A stretch of 64,000 bases of DNA from Thalassia testudinum (GCA_037157565.1 JAZHRO010000039.1:48298001-48362000), one strand, 5' to 3'. Positions 10,042 through 21,246 are shown, counted from the first letter of the stretch. Notes: a model not told the origin generated them from the letters alone. Made by a program: numbers and translations.

Positions 10042-12573
10042 TGTTTATGCTCGAAAGTCGTCTTTTAGAAATACGCGTTGTAGTATAGGATGAAATTTGC
10101 ACAAACACTTAAATTTATAAACTTGAAATTAATGTGAGTCAGAGGTCGTTCGTAGGGAGTAATTGGGCAAATAAATTTAACTAATCACAATATCAAGAAG
10201 AATATGTAAAAATAATACTCAATGTAATCAGAATAATATTGTAACAAAAGATGGGGTTAAAATGGTGATTTGAATCACTAAATTAACCCTAATGTTAAGC
10301 TTAACAATCAACTCAAATAATTGAACAGTAATACTTAACCAATTATCTCAATCAGACAACAGAACCAAGGCATAGATACCTTAACTTCACGGAACAAAGT
10401 ATCAGTAGAACTAACACAAGGCACAAGGGCCTTGCTTCGAGCCTCAGAGGAGTCAAGGCACAAGGGCCTCACTGAGCCTGAAGAGGTTAAGTATTGAGAA
10501 AGGAGAGGGAGGGCACGATTCCCAAGGAAGTAGAGCAAAACCCTCCCCCTCCTCGATTCTCTTTCCTGCTTCTCAAGTCAGACTCGGGTGAACAGTACCA
10601 GGTATACGAGTATCCGGGTAAGCGGACCAGGGACTAGACCTGCTGGTGTGTATAGCAGGTGAGGTGTGCACATGTGCGGTGAGTGGGATCTCACCCCGTG
10701 TGCTGAGGCGAAGAGCCTCTATCACTGATTCCTCTTATTTGCCGTTGCGATCTTCAAAATCACTGATGTGGGACTAAAGTGATGCCTCCTTTGTGTGAGC
10801 TGCAGCTGGGTGGTGCTTTAATTAGAGACGAAGCTGATGCCTACTACCTCAATTGAGGACCTGGAATGAGTCGCGGAGAGATTCTGCGACACCTGGAGGG
10901 AGTAGCGAGGATGAAGGTGATCGGAGAACTGCAGCCGAGGTTGGAGAAGAAGGTTGCAGCGACAGAGCTCCGATTAGACCTGAAAAGCACGAATACGGTC
11001 TCACAACCTAATTAAAACAGCTCAAAAGCTTCGTCGTGTAGTGGCGAAGTTATTGGTGGGGTGCATGTGGTGGTTGAAAGTGCGTGGGCGTGTGGCAAAG
11101 TTGGAGAAGATGAACGGAGGTGGTGGTGTTCAGTGGGGTGCGAGAGAGATCAAAGCCCTAGATTTCTTTGAGGCTTTTGATTAGTGAGGCGAAGGGATGC
11201 TTGTGGACTCAGTGGCAGGTTGTTTGGTGGTCTGTGGTGCTTACGCGATGTCGTGGGAGCTTCATCGGCTGTGTGGGATATAAAGGTGGTGCGGGCGTTG
11301 TAGGGCACGAAGCTAAGTTCTAAAGGCGTAGGAAGAAGCAGGGAAGTGAGAGGAAGAAAGAGGGAGTGCTCACGGACAAAAGGGGGGAGAGAATGGCACC
11401 GGCTATGATAGGTTGATGCCGGAGAAGATGAAAGCTCCTATAGGAGAAACGACGAGGAAGGGTTCTGAGGGCTCTTAGCTGGTATGGCGAGAAGCGGACG
11501 AAGAAGAGGAAGAAGACCCCTCTGCCTATCGTATTTGGCAGAGGGCGAGGACAGAGGGTTGGAGGGTTCACCGGAGCTTGGTTGAAGTAGGCTGGGGAAA
11601 GAGGAGAAGAAGGTTTTTTTGGCCTTAAACTGCGCTGAGGACGATCTAGCGACGGGGGTCTTTTTAAAGGGCCAAGAATGAGTTCCAAGCTTGGGAAGGG
11701 GCTTGATTAGCTCAAAATTTTAGGGAGAAGAATCCCTAGAAATCTTGAGTTCGCTCGAGCTCTGGAGCTTGATTTGGAGGTCAAGATGTGGTTTGCCAAA
11801 TTGGGCGATCTCTTATAGATCTTCCCTCCAAGTTTGGAGGTGATTGGATCTGATTTGAGGGAGAAAACCTCCCTTGATCCTTGCTGAAGATGCGTTCCCA
11901 CTAGCAGTGGTGGTAGGGACCAAAGATGAAAACGATGAGAAGTTAGAGGTTCTTTTGCAAATAATTCAAAGCCTAAGAGGGTTAAATTGTAAACTAGGTC
12001 AAGATAGATTCTGATTGGGCCTAGATTTTGGTACCAACCTAATTCTCACCAAAGGAATTTAATGGTGAAGTTGGATTTCAATTTTGACCACGTTTGACTG
12101 TGTAATTTGCAAAAAAACTCAAATTAAGGTAGAATTTCGTTTGAGTCTGTTTAGGTCAAACTGGGTTCAGATGGTCAAATTAAGGGTACTAAACCTCTTA
12201 GAAAATTTTTTCTATGAGTTTTACGAGGTTTAGATGAATTTAATTTTGATCAGAACCTCTGTAATTTAAGCGAGTATGGAATTAGGATTTTGGTGTGTTG
12301 TTTTGGTTCTAGAAACACGTGAAATCTCGTTTCTGTCAGTGCTGACTCACTTTTTGAACTTTTGAGTTCATTTGATTTATTGAACCCCTGAGTGACCCTG
12401 TGGTGAATCAGTACTTGTGATATGCTATTAAAATTACAGAATTAACCTTGATTTTCCATTCTCTCAAATTAGAATAACATAGAATTACGACCCTCAGATG
12501 ATCATGTAGAAGCTTTTATCAATCATACCTGACTAAAAGTGACTAGTTACGGCATTTGATGGTGATCCCATCA
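10042..12573 (-). mobile_element. Solo LTR of an Athila/Tat-type gypsy element (related to element B)
   Basis: This 2532-bp sequence starts TG, ends CA and is flanked by 5-bp duplications ACAAT. Internal blocks align in order and orientation with the B LTRs. One is a GAGGTCG...AGGGAGTAA block near the left end (compare 47871-47890). Another near 11980-12260 shares GACCATGTTTGACTGG-like, GGTCAAA and TTAGA-GGTTTAG words (compare 50080-50350). As in B, the right end is a terminal hairpin, TGATGGTGATCCCATCA. B-type elements read on the minus strand in this orientation. No internal region remains, so it formed by LTR-LTR recombination. It interrupts the Harbinger transposase. Confidence 0.88.
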
Positions 12574-12578
12574 ACAAT
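12574..12578. repeat. Target-site duplication ACAAT (right copy)
   Basis: Repeats 10037-10041 exactly. Joining the flanks with one copy restores the transposase frame (VVNMTIF then WAVYEDN). Confidence 0.9.
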
Positions 12579-13114
12579 ATTTTGATGGGCTGTGTATGAA
12601 GATAATATTCCTGTACCTCTGGGTCAAGTGTATCTAGTGAATTGTGGATATACAAATAATCATAAATTTTTTGTACCATATAGAAATGTCAGTTACCACA
12701 TCAGCGAATGCAACTCTAGGGCTTTATGCAACAGATATCGAAGAAAGAGTAGTTCAACCATTTACATGCGAAGATTAGGAACTACGTTGCGAGGTGTTTC
12801 AATATTTGAAGAAGAGATTGCTACGTTTGAAGTATCTTTCATTCTATTCAGATGAAGGTCATCGAGATGTCGTCGTTGCATGTTCTGTGATTTATAACTT
12901 CCTATTGAGAGATGGAGGATGTGATGAATTTTACAACAAGAATATGGAAGCAACACTGTACCAACATCATTTACTTGGTAGTTGACTTGTGCTAAGGACA
13001 GATAACTCTGGTGATACAACACCTGAACCTTCGGTGACGTTAAGTTAGGCGGATATCCGACGTGGTGGACAAATAAGGGAGTCAATTGTTGATATTGTGT
13101 GGAAGGAATTCTAA
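12579..13114 (+). pseudogene. PIF/Harbinger DDE transposase, 3' part
   Basis: This continues the transposase across the solo LTR. It reads VYEDNIPVPLGQVYLVNCGY, then KFFVPYRNVSYHISE, which is the third acidic residue block of the DDE domain (family pattern GFLAPYRGVRYHLSE). Next is a degenerate N-RHS-R-ERTFGVLK region near 12730-12800, and then RDVVVACSVIYNFLLRDG, matching the ACC-LHNFI block. The end reads QIRESIVDIVWKEF and stops at TAA 13112-13114. At least one frame change occurs near 12790. The catalytic Glu is kept, but earlier stops and a lost Asp make the enzyme dead. Confidence 0.75.
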
Positions 13115-13574
13115 ACGAGAAATGCACGCGTGTGATGTAATTGAAGAATGACTTAGAATTTTCTCTTCTTCAGTGGTATGTACCCATCATTTATAATTTC
13201 TGTATCTAATATATGGGAATGTTATGGAGCCCATATGATATGGGAGAACGACTTCGATGGGTATTTCTTATTCTATCTTTATATCTTAGCGATTTCTTGT
13301 ACACTTCCACAACCTTTGCATCATATTATTGATATTTTAGGTATGGAAACCACTCCTTATGCATGGGGAGATTAATATCATGACCGTAAATGCTTGTGCT
13401 ATGAATCATGTAAGCTTATTTTTGAGAAATAAAGCCCAACAAATAAGGCACCTTTAGACTGATTATTCTACATGTGCCTCGGGGGAAAGGAGGTAAGTGT
13501 CTACACTATGACCTCCATCATCATCTTATGTCGTAAATGGGATTAACGTACTGCACTTAATCCATTGCATGTAG
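13115..13574. other. Non-coding stretch in the Harbinger-like element
   Basis: No family resemblance is seen. A 65-codon open frame at 13178-13375 has no recognisable motif and is probably chance. Confidence 0.35.
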
Positions 13575-13805
13575 GGATGCAACTTGAAACAACTCGGAAA
13601 ATCATATTTTCCAAATTTTTCTTTAATGAGGGTTGAGTGCAACTTCATGAGTCTCTTGTATGATAAGTTGGAGGCAGCATGCTGCGGTCCCGAGAACACG
13701 ATGGTGTTAGAGTGACTTAAGTTTGAGTTGGCAAATATGAATGCGAAAGCTGATCACTTGGAGATAGAATGGCATGATTTGTTGTCTCCCATAAAAAACA
13801 ATCAT
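13575..13805 (+). pseudogene. Exon-like relic 1 of an unknown coiled-coil protein
   Basis: After a GTAG acceptor-like site the reading is GCNLKQLGKSYFPNF, then VECNFMSLLYDKLEAAC. After one stop it continues LKFELANMNAKADHLEIEWH, which has heptad-like spacing of a coiled coil. A similar arrangement recurs at 14231-14525. I do not recognise the family. It lies downstream of the transposase on the same strand and may be an accessory exon of the element or a captured gene piece. Confidence 0.35.
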
Positions 13806-14230
13806 TGAACTTAGTTCAAATGTCATATCTAAGCCTTTTACTTTAATCATTGCATGTTAGTAGTGGAGCATATGAATGCTTAAGTTATCGGTACTTCTTT
13901 GTTATGTCTATGGAGTACCATATTAGGAGAATGTAATATGCAGACTTCTAGGCAATTATTACGGAATTATTGTTCCATTATTGGGAAACTATGCAAGAAT
14001 CGTAGTTCTTGCGTTAAATTTGTTTGCATACAGGCATATGTAGATCATGAGGAATGTTGACAAATGGAAGGAGGTACAATTGTGGACTTGTCGTTAAGGA
14101 AGATGGAAGAGGACTAGATGCAATCTTAAATAGGCTTTGCTATAAATACCCTTATGGAAACAATGTAAGATGTACCTTTCATTGCATTATTTAATTATTT
14201 TATAGCATGTAACCATTAACTTTATTTTAG

Positions 14231-14525
14231 GGATGCGATTTTCGTAACTCTCATCTCCACTTCAAACCTACTCCGAAATCACGGGAGGTTGAGTTAAATT
14301 TTATGGCGTGCATGTATTATGATATATGCTGTGAGCTCATAGAGGAGAAGAGGAAAAGAATGGAATTGGAAGGGCAATATAATACTTGCCAAGAATATAT
14401 TCTTGCACTAAGTAGAAAGTACAATCTTTTGACTGATCTTTTGCCTTTGTGTACACCCATGGAGGATATAACATGAACATTAGATGAGATAAATGTTCTC
14501 ATCGCAATGCTGTCATGTAACATAT
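14231..14525 (+). pseudogene. Exon-like relic 2, similar to 13575-13805
   Basis: After TTTTAG the reading is GCDFRNSHLHFKPTP, then REVELNFMACMYYDICCEL. It goes on EEKRKRMELEGQYNTCQEY and YNLLTDLLPLCTP, a charged helical stretch ending at a TGA near 14474. The GC-(N/D)-L/F start, the VE-NFM block and the spacing parallel the upstream relic. They are probably duplicated exons of one gene. The function is unknown. Confidence 0.35.
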
Positions 14526-14630
14526 TTCATATCTTATATTTAAATGAATATTGTCATTCCTTTGCAAGTACCTTTACCATGCTAATTACACCAATTTTGT
14601 AAAAGTTCTGACAAGTCTTCCAAATTTAAA

Positions 14631-14693
14631 ATGGCACCCAGGGCATGGATTGAGGAAGAGGATGAATGCCTTTTGAGGACTTTGAGGAACCTT
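14631..14693 (+). pseudogene. Short Myb/SANT-like start, cut by the copia element
   Basis: ATG at 14631 begins MAPRAWIEEEDECLLRTL, which resembles the start of SANT domains (W, then EED, then LL). The match ends within about 20 codons where copia coding begins on the other strand. This is a weak call. Confidence 0.25.
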
Positions 14694-14705
14694 AGATTAA
14701 AATGG

Positions 14706-15120
14706 GTTTGTCACTTAGGTTTGGTTGCTAATGCGAGTGAACTCCCAATGGATCTTAGTCTCACCCTAAGTTTAGACTTAAGGATTAAAGATCTATCAAG
14801 TCCTTTAGTAAGTGGATCTATTGTGTTATCCTTGGATCTTATAACTTTCAAAGCAATTACAACTTGAGATACTAAATCCTTTACAAATTTCAGTTTGATT
14901 TGGATGTCTTCTTATTTTTTGATTAAACTTTGAACTCTTAATCTTTGTTATACTAGTTATGTTGTCACAATGCAAAGATATTACAGGAATTGATTTATCC
15001 ACCAAAAGAATTTCTAAAAGAAGTCCCTTTAGCCATTCACCCTCAATTCCATTGGTATCTAAGGCACATAGCTCAGCTTCAAAGGTAGATGGAGCTAAAA
15101 TGGTCTGTTTTGCAACCACT
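14706..15120 (-). pseudogene. Copia RNase H and C-terminal tail
   Basis: The reading VAKQTILAPSTFEAELCALD is the copia RNase H start (SKKQ-STAEAEF-A pattern). EWLKGLLLEI, then ISLHCDNITSI with the conserved HCD block, and FNQKIRRH follow. The tail near 14706-14830 reads PLTKGLDRSLILKS, the usual copia PLTKGL ending. Stops are present. The strand and order match the RT just upstream at higher coordinates. Confidence 0.75.
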
Positions 15121-16410
15121 AGAAGACTATACCACCTCCAAGGGTAAAGACATACCTTGTAACATCATTTCTCCATAATCCTCCAATTGATCGATCCAAA
15201 TTGTATAACTATATCCTTTTAAAATTGAAGGATATTACCATAATGCAAATTAAGAAAAATGGTTCCCTTAAGTACATGAGTATTCGGTTCAAGGTATCTC
15301 AATGAGTATGGCCAGGATAGCTTGTGTATCTACTCGACTTAAACATAGAGAGAAATATCCGGTGTAGTACAGTTAATCAAATACATCAAGTTTCCTATAA
15401 TATGTGAATATCCATGTTTTTAAACATGTGCTCCACTTTTGCTCTTAGAGGAAGTTTTTGATGAATTAAAGGAGTGCTTACATCCTTGTAATGTTGATAG
15501 CTAAATTTCTAAAAAACCTTCTCAACATAATGAGATTGGGAAATAGCTATCCGCTCTGCTAACCAAGTTAGTTTGAGGCCTAAGATCACATTTGTAAAAT
15601 CCATATCCTTCATCTCAAATTTACTTCTAAAAATCAATCTAATTTCATTCACAATTATAATGTCTGAACTAAACAGTAATATATGTACATGTTTGCATAG
15701 GACAATGCACATCAATCTTAACCATAGAGTAGACATACCTGTTAGATTCATGATCTACAAATTCAAAAGTCTATATAGTATTCTCAAACTTTTAATGCCA
15801 TTTCTTGGGTGCTTCTTTCAAACCATAATGAGATTTAACAAGTTTGTAAATCTTTTTCTTATTCGTAAGAGTTGAAAGTCTCTCAAGTTGATCCATATAG
15901 ATCTTCTCAAGATCTCCATGAAGAAAGGTGATTTTCACATCCATTTGGTGGATAGTGGGATTATAAATGGAAGCCAATGTAATAAGCATCCGAATAGTAG
16001 TTATCTTGTTACCGGAGAATAGGTATCGAAAAAATCGATACCTTTCATTTGCTTAAACCCCTTGGTAACAAGTTTAACTTTATATTTTTCAATAGATTCA
16101 TGAGGCCTGAGTTTTCTCTTAAATACCCACTTACACCCAATAGTAGAACACCTTGGAGCTAAATCAAGTAACTCTCAATTGCCATTAGAGATGATTGAGT
16201 CAATCTCATTCTTAATGACATCTTTCCAATGCTTAGCTTCCGAAGAAGCCATACCATCACGATAAGTGGGGGGATTACCCTCGATTTGGTAAGCAATAAA
16301 ATCATTTCCCAAATCCTTAGCAATTCTTAGTTTACTTTTCTTAGGTTCAAAATCTTCTATCTCATTGGATTTAGAATGGGAAGAGCTAGCCCTCACATTA
16401 AACATCTATC
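15121..16410 (-). pseudogene. Copia reverse transcriptase
   Basis: At 16405-16175 the reading has the pre-RT HWKDVIKNEIDSI block. At 15989-15792 it has the IHQMDVKITFLHGDLEKIYM and SHYGLKEAPKKWH blocks, the hallmark copia RT segments. At 15751-15509 it has FEMKDMDFTNVILGLKL and SQSHYVEKVF. The YVDD motif sits in a damaged stretch (LLFSSDIIIVNE). Many stops and shifts interrupt it, and the enzyme is dead. Confidence 0.8.
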
Positions 16411-17345
16411 GACTTGATCAAGAATAAAATTAGATGTGGTGGCTAGATTATCTGAAACCACCTTTTGAGGTAATCCATCTTTAAAGGAAAGACATCCTCA
16501 AAAAATGTAGCATCCCGAAGTTCAACAATAATGTTTACATCTATGTCTGAAATATCAAATTTTACTATAAAAATCCTATAGGCATAACTGTTATCAACAT
16601 AACCTAGGTAGATCGCTCTGTCTTAGGTCCAAGCTTCTTCCTCTTCTGTTTTGGGCCAGCTATCTTTATAAGGCAGCCCCACACGTTGAGGTATTTTAAA
16701 CTTGGTTTCTTTTTTCTCCAAATCTTGAGTGGACTACTTTCCTTATGCTTGAAGGAAACTCTATTATGAATATAGCATGCTGTATACAAAGCCTCCCCTC
16801 ACATGTAAGTAGGTAATCCTGAGCTTTATATAAGAGCGTTGACCATGTCAGTTAGAGTTATATTCTTTTGCTCTGCTATTACATTAGATTGAGGGGAATA
16901 TGGGGCTGTCACCGCATGAACTATACTAAAAGCTTGGCACTGTTCATCAAATAAGTCGGACGTATATTCCTCAACACTATTGGACCTTAGTCTCTTAAGA
17001 GTTTTCACAGTTTGTGTTTGTATTTCTTTCTTGAAGATAATGAATTTACTTAAAGTTTAATCCTTAGACTTAAGTAAATACACAGCAGTATCTATTACTG
17101 TCATTTATAAAGGTGATAAAATACTTTTTATTTTCCTTAGCCAACACACCGTTAAACAAGTAGATATCTGTGTGCACCATATTTAGAACCTCAATATTTC
17201 TAGTAATAGAGTGAAAATGCTTCTTGTTTTGTTTAGCCTACATATATATCTCGCATTTCTTAGTTTTATCTATGACGTGTTTAAGAATCATATTTAATTT
17301 TATTATATTTTTTAAAGAATTAAAATTTACATGACCCAATCTACC
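16411..17345 (-). pseudogene. Copia integrase core and C-terminal region
   Basis: The reading at 17008-16826 includes CQAFSIVHAVTAPYSPQSN and VIAEQKNITLTDMVNA. This is the third catalytic Glu block of copia integrase (pattern PYTPQQNGVAERKNRTL). At 16789-16604 it has ACYIHNRVSFKHKESSP and LKYLNVWGCL, the usual stretch after the core. The first two Asp blocks lie in decayed sequence near 17020-17340. Confidence 0.75.
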
Positions 17346-18230
17346 ATACTATATATTACAAGCTTCAATATTACTGTAAATAGATTGAATCGTATGAAAA
17401 CTAATATTATTTAGAGACTTTTTAGATGATATATTCAGATCACATTTCATTTTAAATAATAGATCAAAATCTATCAAACAACCCAATTCATAAGATATTA
17501 CATGTCTCAACGTAATAACTTTATTACATATAAAGTTTAATTCAAAATCCTCTCTAACTAACAAGGAACCAAAGAGAGCATTTTTTTTCACAATAAGAAT
17601 GTGCAACACCTACGCAATGTCTAGACTAGTCTCGAGGAAAACCTCAAGTCGATGCGTTCTAATACCAGCACCTTGGTTGCAAAACAGTTTTCCATCTTCA
17701 CAATCTCACCACTGCAGGTCAAGGTTTGAAATGTCGATTTTGATGTCGGGTCAATGAAATTCTAAGTGTGCATTTTGTGGGTATGTCGAGGACATGCTGT
17801 GGAAATGTTCATTTTTCGATGAGCATGTCAATGAGCATGCAGAGAGTGCGCCATAGGTATGTCGAGGGCATGCCTATGTACACCGACAAAAATAACAGAA
17901 ATAGTAAAAAAAATCAATAGCAACCTTGCATAGGCACCTATTTTGTCGGCATGCGTATCATGCCGAAGGCATGTCGAGGGCATGTCGACAATGCTGACAA
18001 TATCCCTATAAATCGACATTTTATTTGTGTCGGCACGGCCTCTGCTCGAAAACGGCTTTGTCGAGGACATGCCGACGGCATTTATAACGATGCTGCAGGC
18101 TTGATAGAAAGGAAAGAACGATCTATTAGTATAAATATGTACATTTGTTTCAATATCCATGAGCCATTCAGTAAGATCGTGAAAAACATCGAGTTTGGGT
18201 TTTATTGAGACATACATACCAATTGCTAGG
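17346..18230 (-). pseudogene. Copia protease and GAG-pre-integrase region, split by a 374-bp insertion
   Basis: Downstream of the zinc knuckle the reading is FHDLTEWLMDIETNVHI, the copia protease site (WLMDTGATNHI pattern, with the Gly changed). It goes on FYQAC, after which the insertion 18092-17719 starts. On the other side it continues SGEIVKMENCFATKVL, then VLHILIVKKNALFGSLL, the pattern before the integrase. Removing the insertion restores FYQACSGEIVKM in frame. Confidence 0.7.
17719..18092. mobile_element. 374-bp non-autonomous element in the copia protease region
   Basis: The insertion is bounded by CTGCAGG at 17712-17718 and 18093-18099, a 7-bp duplication (8 bp with one mismatch). 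The ends are imperfectly inverted: left TCAAGGTTTGAAATGTCG and right (reverse complement) CATCGTTATAAATGCCG. Inside, words like TGTCGAGGACATGCC and their complements recur at least five times. No coding is evident. Size, duplication length and weak inverted ends suit a hAT- or Mutator-derived MITE; the superfamily is uncertain. Confidence 0.65.
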
Positions 18231-19065
18231 CCCGGTTTCCTTGATGATCACATTTGCCTGAGGATTCCCATATGTGATTTTCTACTGAGCTTTATTAGAA
18301 GGACAATCCTTCCAATGCTCAACCTTCCTACAGTGCTAGACTGATTTGTTTTTGGGTTTCTTTTGGATCTTAAGTTTAGCCTTAGTTTTGTTTGTCAGTT
18401 CTTATGCTTATTCTCATTACTTTAGATGTCATGACATCCACCTTGGATTCTATAGGTATTACAGGTTTCTGTTTCCCAAGCTCTTAATAGCAATGGTCAC
18501 CATCAAGTCATTAAAAGAAATCTTTTCCTTATGCTTAAGAGTCATCTCAAAGTCCTACAGGATTTAGGAAATTTCTTAATGATAGATATAATTTGAAACT
18601 TCTCAAGAAGTTTTATTTCAGCTTCTGTTAAATCATAAAGTAATAACAGAAATTCGTGTGCCTGTTTCGATATCGATTTATCGTCAACTATTAGTAATTT
18701 AAGAAATTTTACAACAGAGTATTTTTCAATGTTAAGATCCTCGCTATTATACTTTTTGTTCAACTTCTCCCATAGTCCCTTCGCAATAGATGTGGACGTG
18801 CTATTTACATTAAATAGCGCATTTGACAAAGTCAATAAGATGCAACCGTGACAAATACGACTGTGCTCATTTCACTCACCACCTTTTGTCCTTTAGGGGT
18901 CAGTTTTTCCTTATCCAGAACTAGTTATTTGATTTCCTATGCCAAGATCAAACAAATAGTGGTCAACTAAATCTTTGTGTTGTCAACGTTTGAAAGTTTG
19001 CCTACAAAACTTCTCAAGTATACTGTATAAGTCTACACATGATTTAAAAGTCATTTCTGACATTC
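18231..19065 (-). pseudogene. Copia gag (UBN2-type) with zinc knuckle relic
   Basis: From an ATG near 19065 the reading is MSEMTFKSCVDLYSILEKF, then KEKLTPKGQKVVSE. At 18835-18542 it has LSNALFNV, KGLWEKLNKKYNSED, HEFLLLLYDLTEAEI and ISIIKKFPKSC, a textbook copia gag core. Near 18310-18340 CRKVEHWKDCP is the remnant of the CCHC knuckle. Three or more in-frame stops lie in the first third. Confidence 0.7.
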
Positions 19066-19671
19066 TAAATATTTTAGATTTAAGAGATATTTTCTCTAAA
19101 ATTTTATTGAAATAAATGCATATATGAAATAAATAAATAAAAATATATACATTTTAAATATTTTTGATCGCATAGATAAAAAATATTAACTCATGCTAGT
19201 TAAACATGATTTGACAAGATCTATAATAAAATAAAGAATAAATAACATGTAATAGTATAAATAAACACAACGTGATGGAATTAGATTTTACTCTGATCGA
19301 AGCGTCTATTAAGGACTTTTCTTAGAGAAGATATTGCTCTACACAATGCCGGTATGTTAGGGTATGACGAACTCCTTCTAGGATATAATAAGCACACCTC
19401 GATCTTAGACATCCTTGAAAATTACCTTAGGAGAACAAAGTTGAGGCAATTTGATTTGTCAATCAAATTTCGGACTGATCATAAAAAAAATCTTTCGTGG
19501 ATCACTCTTAACCTTGTGTAAGATCGACTAAATCGTCTGGAGATTTTTATACAAATTTCACATCGAATAAATACACAAAGAAATAGAGATAAAAACGAGA
19601 GAAGGAGAGAATTAAAGAGGGGAGAATTTTTTTTGCTTATGTTGTGTGTTAAATGAAAGTTCTCTCGTGAC

Positions 19672-19680
19672 CCTTATATA
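19672..19680 (-). promoter_or_regulatory. TATA box of the copia 5' LTR
   Basis: On the minus strand CATTATATAAGGG sits upstream of the copia leader, in the place expected for an LTR promoter. The LTR borders are not certain. Confidence 0.4.
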
Positions 19681-19900
19681 ATGCACACGACCATACGTTT
19701 ATGAAAATTTTCATTTTATAAAAATACGGTAATTAATCAACCAATTAAATTCATTGATCGATCAAAATCAATTGATCGATCAAACTTAAGCTTTCGGTCA
19801 ACGAAAGTAAGCCCATTAATCAATCAAAAGTAAGTGATCCATATATTTTATCTTTTGGCCGATCAATTCAGGCTAAAATCGTGATTAAAAATTTGTACAA

Positions 19901-21116
19901 AAGAGTCTAAGTTTCAATTTCCAAATTGCTTATCACCTGAGCCCGAGCCGGGCTGGGGAAGGGTTGGGTGTGTGTGCGTGCATGCGTGGTCTCCAGCCAC
20001 ACCTCTCACTCTTTGCTACATAAGTAATGGGATGTAAAAGTCTTTTACATTTACTAAGAGGTTTGTCCACTTCCAGTATGGGACTAAAAATCTCTCTCAA
20101 AACTCACTGATTTTAACATGAATTCTCATGCGATAATATAACAATTGTATCCCGATTGATGCACTTAGGCTCTCAAATCCAGTAATTAGGATGACTATGT
20201 TATAGTAATCTTATGTAACAGTATATTCGAAGGTTAAATGTATTTGCATGATATGAATGGTCGCAACGTAGTAATCCCATGCAAATCGATTTTTGAGGGA
20301 TAATTAATTTACACCATCTATTGTTAATAGATTTTGTCCAATGACGAGCATTAAATTTTAAACTAATGGAGAAATCTGAACCTATTACATTATTCAATTT
20401 ACGTTGCAATTCCATGAAATACTTAATACCATCCTCACATGTTAGAGAATTTTGATTTACGGATGTTAGCTTTTTTTAAAACATTAATCATTATGTAATA
20501 TCCTTCATTTATTCATGTAACTCATTGTACCATTTCTCCCCATGCACAACTCAACCATTAATCCGTACATAAATTGTATTATTTGTATCTCTCATTTACT
20601 GCATTTCTAATTTTAATTTTCCTATAGTTGATTTTGTTTCATTTCTATGGTAGTTTTTAATTTATTCATGTATGCTGTGACAATTTTTTAAACACATTTT
20701 ACAATTAAAGTAATAATGTAATTACACATAATAATTTCCTTCTCAACAATTAATTATCAGTTCAAATTTTTAAATTAATACTAACAAATTTAATAATAGA
20801 ATGTTATAATTTTACTGCTGAATACAATATAATCCTAAGTTTATTGTTAATAATAATTAATTCAAAGCTTAACCTTAGGCACGGTAACATATTCCAGCAA
20901 TTTCAAATTTACTATTAATATAAATTATATTATCATTTTTCTTCTGCAAGATGTAAATTTAATCAAAATTAAAATTATCAACTAATTTACCTATCAACTA
21001 AGGATCAAATTAGTCATTTGCTAATTTATCTTCCATACTAATCCTCATTCACACCTAAATATCTTTATTTTATATCACAGAATAACTTTTATTCCTAATC
21101 TCCTTTTGTAAACACC
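19901..21116. other. Right interior of the Harbinger-like element, no gene seen
   Basis: Starts with a GC-rich patch and a GT microsatellite near 19968-19990, then becomes very AT-rich. No open frame beyond 71 codons and no recognised domain. Confidence 0.35.
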
Positions 21117-21246
21117 AACACGGGTTGTCCCCTCTTCTCAAGTAAATAGAAGCGACGGTTATCCCCCATTACAAATAACTTATCTTGACATAGCTATCCC
21201 TTTTGGTAAATTAGATTTTAGTGCTACATTGCCAGTTCAGGATCCG

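Larger units (their letters stand above)
14694..19900 (-). mobile_element. Ty1/copia retrotransposon, decayed, 3' LTR not found
   Basis: The minus strand carries gag, PR, IN, RT and RNase H in that order, which is the copia order, from about 19065 down to 14706. A probable 5' LTR lies at about 19290-19900. It has a TATATAA-type box on the minus strand near 19672-19680 and may start TGTACA at 19894-19899. No 3' LTR is seen left of the RNase H tail, so that end looks deleted. It sits inside the Harbinger-like element and itself carries an insertion at 17719-18092. Confidence 0.75.
3808..21210 (+). mobile_element. Composite PIF/Harbinger-like DNA transposon with nested insertions
   Basis: The span contains, in order, a hairpin-rich left end, a TATA box, a Myb/SANT pseudogene and a DDE transposase pseudogene. 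That is the two-gene layout of PIF/Harbinger transposons, where the Myb protein and the transposase act together. The right end is proposed near 21117-21210. Its reverse complement shares with the left end, in the same order, a CTAATTTA segment, GGGATAACC and GAGGGGACAAC. A solo LTR (10042-12573) and a copia element (about 14694-19900) are inserted inside. Clean terminal inverted repeats and a TTA/TAA target duplication were not proven, so the outer limits are tentative; the transposase identity is firmer. Confidence 0.45.

Noticed and set aside
17951..18217. Open frames across 17828-18217 on both strands as a possible gene
   Set aside because: The frames run from copia protease into the 374-bp insert and have no unity.
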